Assembly: GCA_017543025.1 (NCBI GenBank)
Contig: JAFYGX010000044.1
Span: 1-41,621 of the forward strand
From: Solobacterium sp.
GTDB taxonomy: Bacteria; Bacillota_I; Bacilli_A; Erysipelotrichales; Erysipelotrichaceae
Direction of reading: 5' to 3'
Length of the DNA stretch: 41,621 nt
The translations under genes and the position numbers were made by a program. Positions 32,528 to 41,096 of this stretch are shown here, piece by piece. Below the pieces are notes generated by a model, which ran no database searches, was not told the origin of the DNA, and saw nothing but the letters and a program-made list of their open reading frames with translations. Within the stretch, counting starts at the first letter, position 1; each line of letters starts with the position of its first letter.

Positions 32528-33814
32528 TTATTTCACCAGCGCCATATAGCGCTTCGCTCTGCGGACGCCTTCTGTCACATCCAGCTTGGACGGGCAGATA
32601 TACGTGCAGAGACCGCATTCAATGCAGTCCATGACACTCAGCTTCTTCAGGCTGTCGATATCCTTTGCCTTCTCGCACATGTTGATGCGCACCGGCATCA
32701 GTCCGGACGGACAGGTTGTTGTGCATTTGCCGCAGCGCAGACACTTCACGGAGAACTCTTCTCTGTGCTGCAGTACGGTGAGGCCGTTGTTGGCGAGGCC
32801 GATCACGAACTGATCATTCGGAATCGTCCGTCCCATCATCGGGCCGCCGGCAATCAGCAGGCAGTCTTCACCGGCATAGCCGCCGCAGCTGCCGACGACA
32901 TCTGCCGCCGGGGTGCCGATCGGCACAACAACATTCTGCGGTTCCTTCACGCCGTCGCCTGACACCGTGACATATTTAGCTGTAATCGGCATGCCGTTTT
33001 TCAGTGCGTTGCCAAGCGCAATGCACGTGCTGACATTGTTCAGAATACAGCCGGCTTCGGCAGGCAGACGGTCATAGCGCTTGCCGGTAAGCATATAAAT
33101 CAGCGTCCGCTCCCAGCCGGCCGGGTAGATATCCGCAACTTCCGCCACCTCGATCGGGGTGTCGTCAAACTGTTCATGAAGCACTTTGATCAGGTCTTTC
33201 TTATCTTCCTTGACCGCAATTTTCCCCTTCGATGCGCCGGACAGTTTCAGCATGGCAAGTGCGCCGATCTTCATCAGCTCCGGATTCGCCATGGAGTTTG
33301 CATAGTCGGCAGTCAGATACGGTTCGCATTCTACTGCATTGATAATGAACAGCTGGATTCCGTCGGTCTTCGTGTATTTATTGAACGTCGGAAAGCCCGC
33401 TCCGCCAAGACCTGCCATTCCTGCGTTCTTCACAAACTCCAGCAGTTCTTCCCGCGTCACTGTCCTGTAATCGATCTCCTTGAACGCCCGGACTGCAGTG
33501 CGCTTATGATCGCTTTTGATATGAATGTGATCGCCTGGCTTCAGCGCTGCTGTCATGCGCTTTTCAATTCCCACTACCCTGCCGGAAACAGGTGAAAAAA
33601 CAGGTATGTACCAGAAGGCATCTGTCGGTTCTCCGATCTTCTGCCCCATCCTGACTTCGTCACCCGCTTTGACAAGCGGCGTGCAGGCAGCCCTGCCATT
33701 CACCAGAGGAATATAAAGATCATCCGGCTCTTCCAGAACGCGAACGTCCTTATGAGCTGTCAGTTCTTTATGACCCTCGAGATGAAATCTCATAGGCCCT
33801 GTTAAAATTGACAT
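32528..33814 (-). CDS. rnfC: RnfC, NADH-binding subunit of the Rnf complex
   Basis: RnfC is the cytoplasmic subunit that exchanges electrons with NAD(H) through FMN and Fe-S clusters. The product (428 residues) has the dinucleotide/FMN-binding region MAGLGGAGFPTFNKY (about 132-146) with AVECEPYLTADY, and two [4Fe-4S] ligand sets CLRCGKCTTTCP and CIECGLCTYICP near the C-terminus. It is the first gene of the operon. An SD (AAAGGGA) and an extended -10 promoter lie upstream. Its presence, with short RnfB, suggests electron flow from NADH rather than from ferredoxin. Confidence 0.95.
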   Translation of the reverse strand: MSILTGPMRFHLEGHKELTAHKDVRVLEEPDDLYIPLVNGRAACTPLVKAGDEVRMGQKIGEPTDAFWYIPVFSPVSGRVVGIEKRMTAALKPGDHIHIKSDHKRTAVRAFKEIDYRTVTREELLEFVKNAGMAGLGGAGFPTFNKYTKTDGIQLFIINAVECEPYLTADYANSMANPELMKIGALAMLKLSGASKGKIAVKEDKKDLIKVLHEQFDDTPIEVAEVADIYPAGWERTLIYMLTGKRYDRLPAEAGCILNNVSTCIALGNALKNGMPITAKYVTVSGDGVKEPQNVVVPIGTPAADVVGSCGGYAGEDCLLIAGGPMMGRTIPNDQFVIGLANNGLTVLQHREEFSVKCLRCGKCTTTCPSGLMPVRINMCEKAKDIDSLKKLSVMDCIECGLCTYICPSKLDVTEGVRRAKRYMALVK

Positions 33815-33847
33815 ATGTTCTATCCCTTTCTGTGTTCAAACATCATG

Positions 33848-33856
33848 ATTATACCA
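33848..33856 (-). promoter_or_regulatory. Extended -10 promoter of the rnf operon
   Basis: The leftward strand reads TGG-TATAAT (the TATAAT at 33853-33848). It is 33 bases upstream of the rnfC ATG and lies about 110 bases from the apbE promoter on the opposite strand. No strong -35 is visible. Confidence 0.65.
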
Positions 33857-33957
33857 TTATTCAAGCAGCACTAAACAACACATTGCATCACACGCTCAGG
33901 CCTCTCTCACCATCGTCAGAGCCCTGTTTTCCTTCCGTGATCCGCCTGAAACGGATA

Positions 33958-33966
33958 TGTTACAAT
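33958..33966 (+). promoter_or_regulatory. Extended -10 promoter of apbE (short leader)
   Basis: TG-T-TACAAT (33958-33966) ends 9 bases before the apbE ATG, giving a leader of only a few bases. No SD precedes the start. Confidence 0.55.
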
Positions 33967-33975
33967 AGGTTCATT

Positions 33976-35100
33976 ATGAAACATTACGTACGATATGTTC
34001 TGCTGGCAGCAGGATTGCTTTTTTCCGCCTGCGGCACCTCCGCGCCGGCTGCTTCTCCTGCTGTTCAGACAATGCAGAATGTCACGGTTGATTCCGGGTT
34101 TGATACCGTAATCACACTGATTGAGCAGACCGATGATCCGGACGGATTTCAGAATCACTTCAATACCATGTGCGAACAGTTTCGTTATTACAACGATCTG
34201 TTCGATATTTATGAAGATCACGCCCTCAGCGGCCTGAAGGCCATCAACGACAGTGCCGGCATCCGGCCTGTGAAAACCGACCCCGCTCTGATTGAACTGA
34301 TTCAGAAGGGAAAGTATTTCTGCGAGCGCTCCAATGGCGCATTCGATATCACCTCCGGTGCTCTGCTCGATGTCTGGCACCGTTACCGGACAGAGGGCAT
34401 GGCACTGAATGAGGAAGGGAAATACGGGTCACTGCCGTCCGAAGAGGAACTGACCGAAGCCGCTTCCCATCACGGATTCGAATATGTTGAAATTGATGAA
34501 GAAGCCGCTACCGTCTATCTCACAGACCCGAAGATGCGGCTCGATGTCGGCGGGATTGCCAAAGGCTATGCGACCGAGCTGACCGCCCGGATGCTGGAGG
34601 AGGCCGGGATCGACCACGCGGCAATCAATGCCGGCGGAAACAACCGGACAATAGGCTCCAAGACAGACGGAACTCCATGGAATGTCGGAATTCAGAACCC
34701 GGACGGACAGGGCCCGCTGTTTGTCGTACGGGTGGAAGGAACCGGAAGCTTTGTGACAAGCGGCGACTATGAGCGCTATTATGTTGCGGAAGACGGCAGG
34801 CGCTACCCGCACATCATCGATCCGGCTACCCGCTATCCGGCAGACCGCTACCGTTCTGTCACTATTATCACAGAAGACAGCGGCGATGCCGACTGTCTCA
34901 GCACAGCGCTGACCGTTCTGTCACTCGACGAGGGAAAAGCTCTTCTGGAAGCTTACCGCAGCGATACCGGCAATCATGCCGAAGCAATCTGGATCACCTC
35001 CGGTGAATCCGGCATCACAGATCCCCACAGCCATACGGTCGGAACATATACCGTATTCTATACAGAAGGTCTGGAAGACAAACTCGTCTTTCAGCAGTAA
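33976..35100 (+). CDS. apbE: ApbE FMN transferase lipoprotein
   Basis: ApbE attaches FMN from FAD to Thr residues in SGAT motifs outside the membrane. The product (374 residues) has a lipoprotein signal with lipobox LFSAC (Cys19), then FDITSGALLDVW, LDVGGIAKGYA, INAGGNNRTIG, YPHIIDPATRYP and ADCLSTALTVL, all family signatures. It is divergent from the rnf operon, whose RnfG and RnfD FMN_bind domains are its likely substrates. The start at 33976 rests on the lipoprotein signal and the promoter position. An in-frame open reading upstream to 33808 lacks these features. The gene is directly followed by a K+ channel gene. Confidence 0.94.
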   Translation: MKHYVRYVLLAAGLLFSACGTSAPAASPAVQTMQNVTVDSGFDTVITLIEQTDDPDGFQNHFNTMCEQFRYYNDLFDIYEDHALSGLKAINDSAGIRPVKTDPALIELIQKGKYFCERSNGAFDITSGALLDVWHRYRTEGMALNEEGKYGSLPSEEELTEAASHHGFEYVEIDEEAATVYLTDPKMRLDVGGIAKGYATELTARMLEEAGIDHAAINAGGNNRTIGSKTDGTPWNVGIQNPDGQGPLFVVRVEGTGSFVTSGDYERYYVAEDGRRYPHIIDPATRYPADRYRSVTIITEDSGDADCLSTALTVLSLDEGKALLEAYRSDTGNHAEAIWITSGESGITDPHSHTVGTYTVFYTEGLEDKLVFQQ

Positions 35101-35111
35101 ATCAGCCTCAC

Positions 35112-36071
35112 ATGAAACCGCTTATTTCAGAAAAAACCAGACGCCGTGTCTACGACACCATTGAAATCGGCAACCGATCCGATCACATCAGCCGCTCGTT
35201 TGATGTGATTCTGACCGTTGTCATCATTCTCAACATCGTTGTCATGTTTCTGCAGACTTTCGACGAACTGGCACCGTATCACGAACTGTTCCACGCTGTG
35301 GAACTGATAACTCTGGTATTCTTCCTGATCGAATACCTGCTTCGCCTCTGGACAGCCACCTACCGGTATCCCGGACTGTCCCGGGAGAAAGCCGCACTGA
35401 AATACGCCTTCTCCGTAGACGGCATCATTGAGCTTCTTACGATTCTTCCGTTTTTCTTCCTCTCCGGCTTTGTCGCCTTCCGGATGCTGAGAGTGGTGCG
35501 GATCTTTCATCTGTTCCGCATCAATGCCTCTACAGACAGCTTTCAGGTGATCTCCAGCGTCCTGATTGAAAAACGGAATCAGATCGCAAGCTCGATCTTC
35601 ATCATCTTTGTCCTTATGATGGCAAGCTCCCTGTGCATGTATTCTGCCGAGCACGCCGTTCAGCCAAACGCCTTCCGCAACGCCCTTTCCGGCATCTGGT
35701 GGAGCATGTCGGCAATCCTTACGGTAGGCTATGGCGATATCTATCCGATCACCACGGTCGGCAAGATTCTCGGCATTCTGATTTCCTTTCTCGGCGTCTG
35801 TGTCGTCGCAATTCCCACCGGTATCATTTCCGCCGGGTTTGTCGAACAGGCAAGAAAAGCGGAAATCGATCCGGAGTCAATCGAGTCCCATATGAGCAAC
35901 GTCATCATTGACATCGACTCCCGCTGGATCGGAAAAACCGTAAAGGAAGTCCAGGAGCTGGCCGGTCTGAAACTGGTCGTACTCAGACGGGGCGACGTCA
36001 TTCTGCAGCCGAAAGACGATATGGTTGTTCAGCTGAAAGATCAGTTCCTCACCGTACAGGAAACACTTTAA
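35112..36071 (+). CDS. Voltage-gated-type potassium channel with RCK C-terminal (TrkA_C) domain
   Basis: The product (319 residues) has six helices. The S4-like segment (about 123-136) carries Arg124, Arg127, Arg130 and Arg136. The pore contains the K+ selectivity filter TVGYGD (204-209). After S6 lies a small TrkA_C-type domain (about 248-315: DIDSRWIGKTVKEVQELAGLKLVVLRRGD), a regulatory ligand-binding module. The start is 11 bases after apbE's stop without an SD, so translation may depend on coupling. A terminator follows. A K+ channel would let charge move while electrons and ions cross the membrane via Rnf, but the link is only proximity. Confidence 0.9.
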   Translation: MKPLISEKTRRRVYDTIEIGNRSDHISRSFDVILTVVIILNIVVMFLQTFDELAPYHELFHAVELITLVFFLIEYLLRLWTATYRYPGLSREKAALKYAFSVDGIIELLTILPFFFLSGFVAFRMLRVVRIFHLFRINASTDSFQVISSVLIEKRNQIASSIFIIFVLMMASSLCMYSAEHAVQPNAFRNALSGIWWSMSAILTVGYGDIYPITTVGKILGILISFLGVCVVAIPTGIISAGFVEQARKAEIDPESIESHMSNVIIDIDSRWIGKTVKEVQELAGLKLVVLRRGDVILQPKDDMVVQLKDQFLTVQETL

Positions 36072-36073
36072 TG

Positions 36074-36099
36074 AAACCGCATATCCCCTGCGGTTTTTT
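36074..36099 (+). terminator. Terminator of apbE-K+ channel unit
   Basis: AAACCGCA pairs with TGCGGTTT around TATCCCC, followed by TTT. Confidence 0.85.
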
Positions 36100-36117
36100 C
36101 ATGCCTGTACGGAACAT

Positions 36118-36165
36118 GCAAAAACACTCCGGAATGCAGTCCTGAGACTGGTCCGGAGTGTTTTC
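36118..36165 (-). terminator. Terminator of the S1-pgi unit
   Basis: Leftward, AACACTCCGGA pairs with TCCGGAGTGTT. An inner stem CAGTC/GACTG is also present. The stem is followed by TTTG. Confidence 0.85.
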
Positions 36166-36205
36166 ATCATCATACAGCTGTTTTCAGAAGCTCTGCTTCA
36201 GGCAA

Positions 36206-37486
36206 TCAGTTTGCGCCCGGTTTTCCGAGCAGTCTGAACATATTCTTCTTGTATACTTCAACGCCCGGCTGATCGAACGGGTTGATGTCCAGCATATAGC
36301 AGGTCATTGCCGTTGCGATGAAGAACCAGAAGCACAGATAGCCGAAGCTGTAGTCGCTCATATCCGGCAGGCTGATTACCATGTTCGGAACGCCGCCTGT
36401 CTCCACATGCGCAGCGATTGTTCCCTGCATCGCCATCTTGTTGACCCAGTCAAGATTCTTTCCGGCAAGATAGTTCATGGAGTCACGGTTATCCGGATCA
36501 TTCGGCACAACCGCATCCAGCGTCGGCTTTTCAATCTTAAGCACAGTCTCGAAGAGAACCTTCTTGCCCTCCTGAATGAACTGGCCGAGGGAGTGCAGAT
36601 CGGTAGAGAACGTAGCGCTGTCCGGCAGAATACCCTTGCCTTCCTTGCCTTCGGACTCACCCATCAGCTGCTTCCACCATTCACCCAGCATATTGAGCTG
36701 CGGTTCATAAGTGACAAACATTTCAACGTTGTATCCCTGATTCTGCAGAATCCGGCGGGCTACTGCGTAGCTGTACGCATCATTCTGCTTCAGATCGTCG
36801 GACGCAAGCTCTGCAGTCGCAGCCGCATAGCCTTCCATGATCTTGCGGATATTGACGCCCATCAGAGCCATCGGCAGTAATCCGACCGGTGTGATGACGG
36901 AATAACGGCCGCCGATGTCATCGGGAATAACGAATGTCTCGTAGCCTTCTTCATCCGCGAGTTCTTTCAGTGTGCCCTTTGCACGGTCGGTTGTCGCAAG
37001 TATCCGGTCCTTTGCGCCATCCTTGCCGTATTTGCGCTCCATGAACTGCTTCAGCAGACGGAATGCAAGTGCGGTCTCCGTAGTTGTACCGGACTTGGAA
37101 ATGACGTTAAGAACGACATTCTTATCCTTTATATGATTCAGCACCTGACTGATATAAGTGCTTGAGAATGTGTTTCCGATAAACACAACTTCCTTTGTGC
37201 TGTCCGGATAAAGACCCTGAATCATTTCGATGCCGGCGCGCGCACCAAGATATGATCCGCCGATGCCGCATACAACAACGCAGTCTGTGTCCTTCAGACG
37301 CTCTGCTGCCTGGATCATGCGCTCAAACTCTTCTTTGTCGTAATTCGCTGCCCAATCAACCCATCCGAGCCGATCATTTCCGGCGCCGGATTTGTCGTGA
37401 ATCATTTTGTGAATCCGTGTGACATCTGCCTGATAGGAGCCGATCTCCTCTTTCAGCAAAGCCTGTGTGCAATCCAACTTCATCAT
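36206..37486 (-). CDS. pgi: Glucose-6-phosphate isomerase
   Basis: Pgi interconverts glucose-6-phosphate and fructose-6-phosphate. The product (426 residues) is of the short Firmicutes type, with CGIGGSYLGARAG, VISKSGTTTETALAFR (sugar-phosphate site), GGRYSVITPVGLLP and NYLAGKNLDWVNKMAM. Length is normal for the class. The first two codons are both ATG (37486, 37483), and GAGGAGAA at 37503-37496 acts as SD. It is 7 bases after the S1-domain gene, so they are co-transcribed. Confidence 0.96.
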   Translation of the reverse strand: MMKLDCTQALLKEEIGSYQADVTRIHKMIHDKSGAGNDRLGWVDWAANYDKEEFERMIQAAERLKDTDCVVVCGIGGSYLGARAGIEMIQGLYPDSTKEVVFIGNTFSSTYISQVLNHIKDKNVVLNVISKSGTTTETALAFRLLKQFMERKYGKDGAKDRILATTDRAKGTLKELADEEGYETFVIPDDIGGRYSVITPVGLLPMALMGVNIRKIMEGYAAATAELASDDLKQNDAYSYAVARRILQNQGYNVEMFVTYEPQLNMLGEWWKQLMGESEGKEGKGILPDSATFSTDLHSLGQFIQEGKKVLFETVLKIEKPTLDAVVPNDPDNRDSMNYLAGKNLDWVNKMAMQGTIAAHVETGGVPNMVISLPDMSDYSFGYLCFWFFIATAMTCYMLDINPFDQPGVEVYKKNMFRLLGKPGAN

Positions 37487-37493
37487 CTTCTTC

Positions 37494-37856
37494 TCATTCT
37501 CCTCTTTCTGATTCTGAAATCCATTGTTCCATCATAGCAGCGATGGACGAAAAGCCGATGTGATTCGGCGGCAGTTCCGCCTTTCTGCTCATCGGTCTTC
37601 TGCGGCTGCGCGAATGCGTACGGTGAAGCGCTTTCAAAGACAGTCTGGCCTGCTGAGCGGCGGCATCAAAGTCAATTATTTTCACTGTCACGTTGTCACC
37701 GATGCGGACATACCGGCTGATATCACGAACATAACCGTCGCTGATCTCTGAAATGTGGATCAGACCGCTGGTATGACGATCAAGCATTACAAAGGCACCG
37801 TATGGCTGTATTCCCGTCACTTTTCCTTCCACTGTCTGTCCGATCCGATACTGCAT
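37494..37856 (-). CDS. S1-domain RNA-binding protein (YugI/general stress 13-like)
   Basis: The product (120 residues) has an S1 RNA-binding domain (about 1-75: MQYRIGQTVEGKVTGIQPYGAFVML is the start region) and a basic Arg/Ser-rich segment (about 78-93) that could add RNA binding. Related Bacillus YugI/CvfD proteins act in translation or stress, with details unclear. The start at 37856 is preceded by CGGAG with 7 bases spacing. The longer open frame to 37895 lies over the promoter and is rejected. The gene is divergent from the next and shares a promoter region. Confidence 0.82.
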   Translation of the reverse strand: MQYRIGQTVEGKVTGIQPYGAFVMLDRHTSGLIHISEISDGYVRDISRYVRIGDNVTVKIIDFDAAAQQARLSLKALHRTHSRSRRRPMSRKAELPPNHIGFSSIAAMMEQWISESERGE

Positions 37857-37872
37857 TGCACACTCCGAAGTC

Positions 37873-37905
37873 ATTTTACCACTTACAAAAACCATGTGCT
37901 ATACT
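37873..37905. promoter_or_regulatory. Overlapping divergent promoters (S1-pgi leftward, YuiD-like rightward)
   Basis: Leftward TGG-TAAAAT (ATTTTACCA at 37873-37881 on the plus strand) and rightward TG-C-TATACT (37897-37905) are both extended -10 elements, only about 20 bases apart. Simultaneous use would compete. Confidence 0.5.
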
Positions 37906-37926
37906 CTCATGGGAGTTAAAACAACA

Positions 37927-38382
37927 ATGATCAGAACGATGTATCCATTCTGGTCGGCAATCACAGCGGGGCTTCTCGCCCAGCTTCTCAAGCCGATCAT
38001 ATATTATGCAAAATCACGAAAGTGGAATCTCTGGCTGATTTTCTCCAGCGGAGGAATGCCAAGTTCCCACACCGCGCTTGTTTCCGCACTGGCGCTTTCC
38101 GTCGGGCTTCAGGAACGGTTCAGTTCCACGATCTTCGCCGTCACGCTTGCGTTTGCGGTCATCGTCATGTATGACGCCGCCAATGTCCGTTACTACACCG
38201 GGCAGAACATCCGCGTCACACAGCAGCTCGTAAAGGATGTACAGGAAAACCTTCACACCGAATTCGACAGCCCGATCTACCAGATCAAGCTGAAGGAAGT
38301 GCTCGGCCACAAATGGCTGGAAATCTTCGGCGGCGTCGTCCTGGGCGCATCCATTGCACTCGTATACCATTTTGGGTTATAA
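37927..38382 (+). CDS. Divergent PAP2/YuiD family membrane protein (DUF212)
   Basis: The product (151 residues) has the DUF212 signature GGMPSSHTA (about 43-51), which resembles the phosphatase PAP2 motif, with several helices (about 4-20, 48-66, 70-85 and 128-147). Predicted activity is phosphatase-like on lipid or small substrates, but members are uncharacterised. The start at 37927 is chosen because the promoter (37900-37905) puts transcription start near 37912, leaving GGGAG as the SD. ATG 37909 and 37894 would be upstream of transcription. Confidence 0.75.
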   Translation: MIRTMYPFWSAITAGLLAQLLKPIIYYAKSRKWNLWLIFSSGGMPSSHTALVSALALSVGLQERFSSTIFAVTLAFAVIVMYDAANVRYYTGQNIRVTQQLVKDVQENLHTEFDSPIYQIKLKEVLGHKWLEIFGGVVLGASIALVYHFGL

Positions 38383-38424
38383 CAGTCTGTGTTCAGTAAA
38401 AAACCGGGAAGAGGAAGACGCGAT

Positions 38425-38706
38425 ATGACGAAAACGGAAAAAACAGAAACAGGCAGCGATGTGCTTGAACGGATTGAAAAAACCATTAACAAGATCCGTC
38501 CGTACATCCAGCAGGACGGCGGCGATGTGCAGCTCGTCGATTTCAGGGACGGTGTCGTGACAGTCCGCATGCTGGGAGCGTGTGCCGGATGTATGGCGCT
38601 GGACGCCACTCTGACAGACGGGATTCAGGCAATCCTGCTGGATGAGGTTCCGGAAGTGAAGGAAGTGAAACTTGATATGCCGGGGGAAGCAGCTTATCCC
38701 TGGTAA
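38425..38706 (+). CDS. NifU C-terminal-type Fe-S scaffold protein
   Basis: The product (93 residues) is a NifU C-terminal domain protein: PYIQQDGGDVQLVDF and the cluster-binding motif CAGC, with VTVRMLGACAGCMALD around it. Such proteins assemble or carry [Fe-S] clusters for apo-proteins. With Rnf and other Fe-S proteins nearby it may serve them, though general housekeeping use is as likely. The start at ATG 38425 has GAGGAAG 7-12 bases upstream. A GTG start at 38389 is less likely. Confidence 0.88.
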   Translation: MTKTEKTETGSDVLERIEKTINKIRPYIQQDGGDVQLVDFRDGVVTVRMLGACAGCMALDATLTDGIQAILLDEVPEVKEVKLDMPGEAAYPW

Positions 38707-38710
38707 AACG

Positions 38711-38732
38711 ATCCGCCAAGGCGGATTTTTTT
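38711..38732 (+). terminator. Terminator after the NifU-like gene
   Basis: ATCCGC pairs with GCGGAT around CAAG, followed by TTTTTT. Confidence 0.85.
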
Positions 38733-38917
38733 GTTTTTCTCTGCCTGTGATCGACAAATTCCGGCTTTTCATTCAGATTTCTGATTTTTCCGGTCTTTTA
38801 CAAAATAATTTTCTGTTTTCATGCCAATTTCCGGATTTTTCTGCCGGAATTTCATTTTTTTCTTGCATTTTGGCTGTCGCAGGCAAAAAATTGTATGCAT
38901 ATAAAGGAGCAGGATGT
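38733..38917 (+). promoter_or_regulatory. T-rich leader region of glnA with repeated TTCCGG and a possible attenuator
   Basis: Three TTCCGG copies (38759-38764, 38788-38793, 38829-38834), each followed by T-rich sequence, precede one inverted partner CCGGAA (38844-38849). The nearest pairing makes a 6-bp hairpin followed by a T-rich run at 38850-38863, like a weak terminator. The other copies could pair with CCGGAA instead. An SD AAGGAGC (38903-38909) precedes the ATG. No clear promoter was found. Confidence 0.4.
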
Positions 38918-41005
38918 ATGGAAAAGCCTTTTGAAGAATTCGGATCCCTTGTGTTTTCCGAATCCGTAATGAAAGAACGGCTCCCGAAGCCGGTTTATCT
39001 TTCCTGGAAGAAAACAGTCGCAAACGAAGGGACGCTTGACCGCGCAACCGCCGACTCCATCGCTCACGCCATGAAGCGCTGGGCACTGGAAAAAGGCGCT
39101 ACGCACTATACGCACTGGTTTCAGCCGCTGACCGGAACCACCGCCGAAAAACATGACGCATTTATCGACCCGGATCTCGATGGCGAGCCGATGACACACT
39201 TCTCCGGCAAAAACCTCATCAAAGGTGAACCGGACGCTTCCAGTTTCCCGAGCGGAGGACTTCGCGCCACCTTTGAAGCACGCGGATATACCTACTGGGA
39301 TGTGACAAGCCCGGCTTTCATCAAGGACAGCGTTCTCTGTATCCCGACCGTCTTTGTCTCCTACAACGGAGAGTCGCTTGACCGCAAGGACCCGCTGCTC
39401 AAATCGATCAAGGTTCTATCTCAGGCCGCAACCCGTGTCGTCAATCTGCTCGGCGAAAAAGATGTCCGCTCCTGCATGCCGGTCGTCGGTCTGGAACAGG
39501 AGTACTTTCTGATCGACCGCGAACACTTTGAACAGCGCCCGGATCTCAAGCTTACCGGCCGCACGCTGTTCGGTGCACCTGCCAGTAAGGGACAGGAGCT
39601 CTCGGATCATTATTTCGGCGCATTGCCGGAACGCGTCTCCGCGTTCATGAAGGATCTCGACAGCGAGTTATGGAAGCTTGGCATCTATGCCAAAACAGAA
39701 CACAACGAAGTCGCTCCGTCTCAGTTTGAACTGGCCCCGGTTTATTCCAACTGCAACACTGCCGTTGACAATAACCAGCTGATCATGGAAATCCTCGCCC
39801 GGACAGCCGCCCGCCACAACCTCGCCTGCCTGCTTCATGAAAAGCCGTTTGAAGGAATCAACGGATCCGGAAAGCACAACAACTGGTCCATCGTGACGGA
39901 TACCGGTCAGAATCTGTTTTCCCCCGGCGACAAACCTGCGGAAAACATCCGCTTCCTGCTGTTTGTCTGCGCCTTTATTCAGGCCGTTGACGAAAACGCC
40001 GCGCTGCTCCGGATGAGCGCAAGCTGTGCCGGAAACGATCACCGTCTCGGGGCGGATGAAGCCCCTCCGGCAATCATCTCCATCTATCTCGGCAGCTATA
40101 TCGAGCAGATTCTCTACAATATCTATATGGGCAAAAAAACCGGAAAGGAAGCCGGCAGCGAACTTTCCTTCAGCCCGATCTCCGGTCTTTCTTATATTCC
40201 GCATGACAACTCCGACCGCAACCGCACATCACCGGTCGCCTTTACCGGAAACAAGTTTGAATTCCGCATGCTGGGGTCTTCCATGTCCGGAGCTGTCGCC
40301 AACACCGTGATGAACGCAATCATGGCAGATTCGCTCAACCGTGTGGCAGAAGCGCTTGAAGGCATCAAATACGTGCAGGATGTACGCTCCAAAGCGCTGG
40401 ATATCTGCCGGGACATCATTGACAGGCATAAACGGGTTCTGTTCTCCGGCGACGGATATTCCGAAGCGTGGGTAAAGGAAGCTGCCCGCAGAGGCCTTCC
40501 GAATGTCCGTTCCTTCATTGAAAGCATTGATGTGCTTGATGACGAACGCGTTATTTCCATGCTTACAGGACTTGGAATCTACAGCGAGAAAGAACTGGCA
40601 GCCCGGAAGGCAATCTACGCAGAGCAGTATGTTTCCATCATGGGAATCGAGATCAAGACCTTCCTCTCCATGGTGCGCCACTCCGTACTGCCGGCGATGA
40701 GCGCGGAACTGAAATTTTACGGTGAATGCGCCGGTGCTGTCACAAAGCCGCCGAAATACCTGAAAGCCCGCATCAAAGAGCTTCAGGAGCTGATCGACGG
40801 CACATATGAACGCTGTGAGCAGCTGGAGGCAGAGTACCTTGAGCTCCTGCAGATCAGTTCTGCAGAAGATGCCGGAAAACGGATCTACTCCTCTACCTCT
40901 GTTCTGATGGCGGAGCTGCGCAGTTTCATTGACCGGTATGAACGGATCGCCTCCCATGAGTTCTATCATCTGCCGGGCTATGAAGCGATGCTGTTTGCGC
41001 TCTGA
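38918..41005 (+). CDS. glnN: Glutamine synthetase type III
   Basis: GlnN (type III, ~700 residues) makes glutamine from glutamate, ammonia and ATP. The product (695 residues) has the type III motifs GLEQEYFLID, KTEHNEVAPSQFELAPVYSN, GSGKHNNWSIVTDTG, NDHRLGADEAPPAIISIYLG and FTGNKFEFRMLGSS. Length and motif order match the class. The ATG at 38918 has SD AAGGAG with normal spacing. The upstream in-frame reading to 38672 extends into the NifU terminator and is rejected. It is monocistronic, with its own leader and terminator. Confidence 0.95.
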   Translation: MEKPFEEFGSLVFSESVMKERLPKPVYLSWKKTVANEGTLDRATADSIAHAMKRWALEKGATHYTHWFQPLTGTTAEKHDAFIDPDLDGEPMTHFSGKNLIKGEPDASSFPSGGLRATFEARGYTYWDVTSPAFIKDSVLCIPTVFVSYNGESLDRKDPLLKSIKVLSQAATRVVNLLGEKDVRSCMPVVGLEQEYFLIDREHFEQRPDLKLTGRTLFGAPASKGQELSDHYFGALPERVSAFMKDLDSELWKLGIYAKTEHNEVAPSQFELAPVYSNCNTAVDNNQLIMEILARTAARHNLACLLHEKPFEGINGSGKHNNWSIVTDTGQNLFSPGDKPAENIRFLLFVCAFIQAVDENAALLRMSASCAGNDHRLGADEAPPAIISIYLGSYIEQILYNIYMGKKTGKEAGSELSFSPISGLSYIPHDNSDRNRTSPVAFTGNKFEFRMLGSSMSGAVANTVMNAIMADSLNRVAEALEGIKYVQDVRSKALDICRDIIDRHKRVLFSGDGYSEAWVKEAARRGLPNVRSFIESIDVLDDERVISMLTGLGIYSEKELAARKAIYAEQYVSIMGIEIKTFLSMVRHSVLPAMSAELKFYGECAGAVTKPPKYLKARIKELQELIDGTYERCEQLEAEYLELLQISSAEDAGKRIYSSTSVLMAELRSFIDRYERIASHEFYHLPGYEAMLFAL

Positions 41006-41035
41006 GAGCCTGAACCACCGCACTGCATAGAAAGG

Positions 41036-41070
41036 AAAAACCTCTTTGCACAGAATGCAGAGAGGTTTTT
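41036..41070. terminator. Bidirectional terminator between glnN and the flavoprotein gene
   Basis: AAAAACCTCTTTGCA pairs with TGCAGAGAGGTTTTT (one wobble) around CAGAA. The A/T tails give T runs on both strands. Confidence 0.9.
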
Positions 41071-41096
41071 GATTGCCGCTGATATGCGGGAATTGC

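Noticed and set aside
33808..33975. In-frame upstream extension of apbE to 33808
   Set aside because: The extension crosses the rnf promoter region and would bury the lipoprotein signal 56 residues into the protein.
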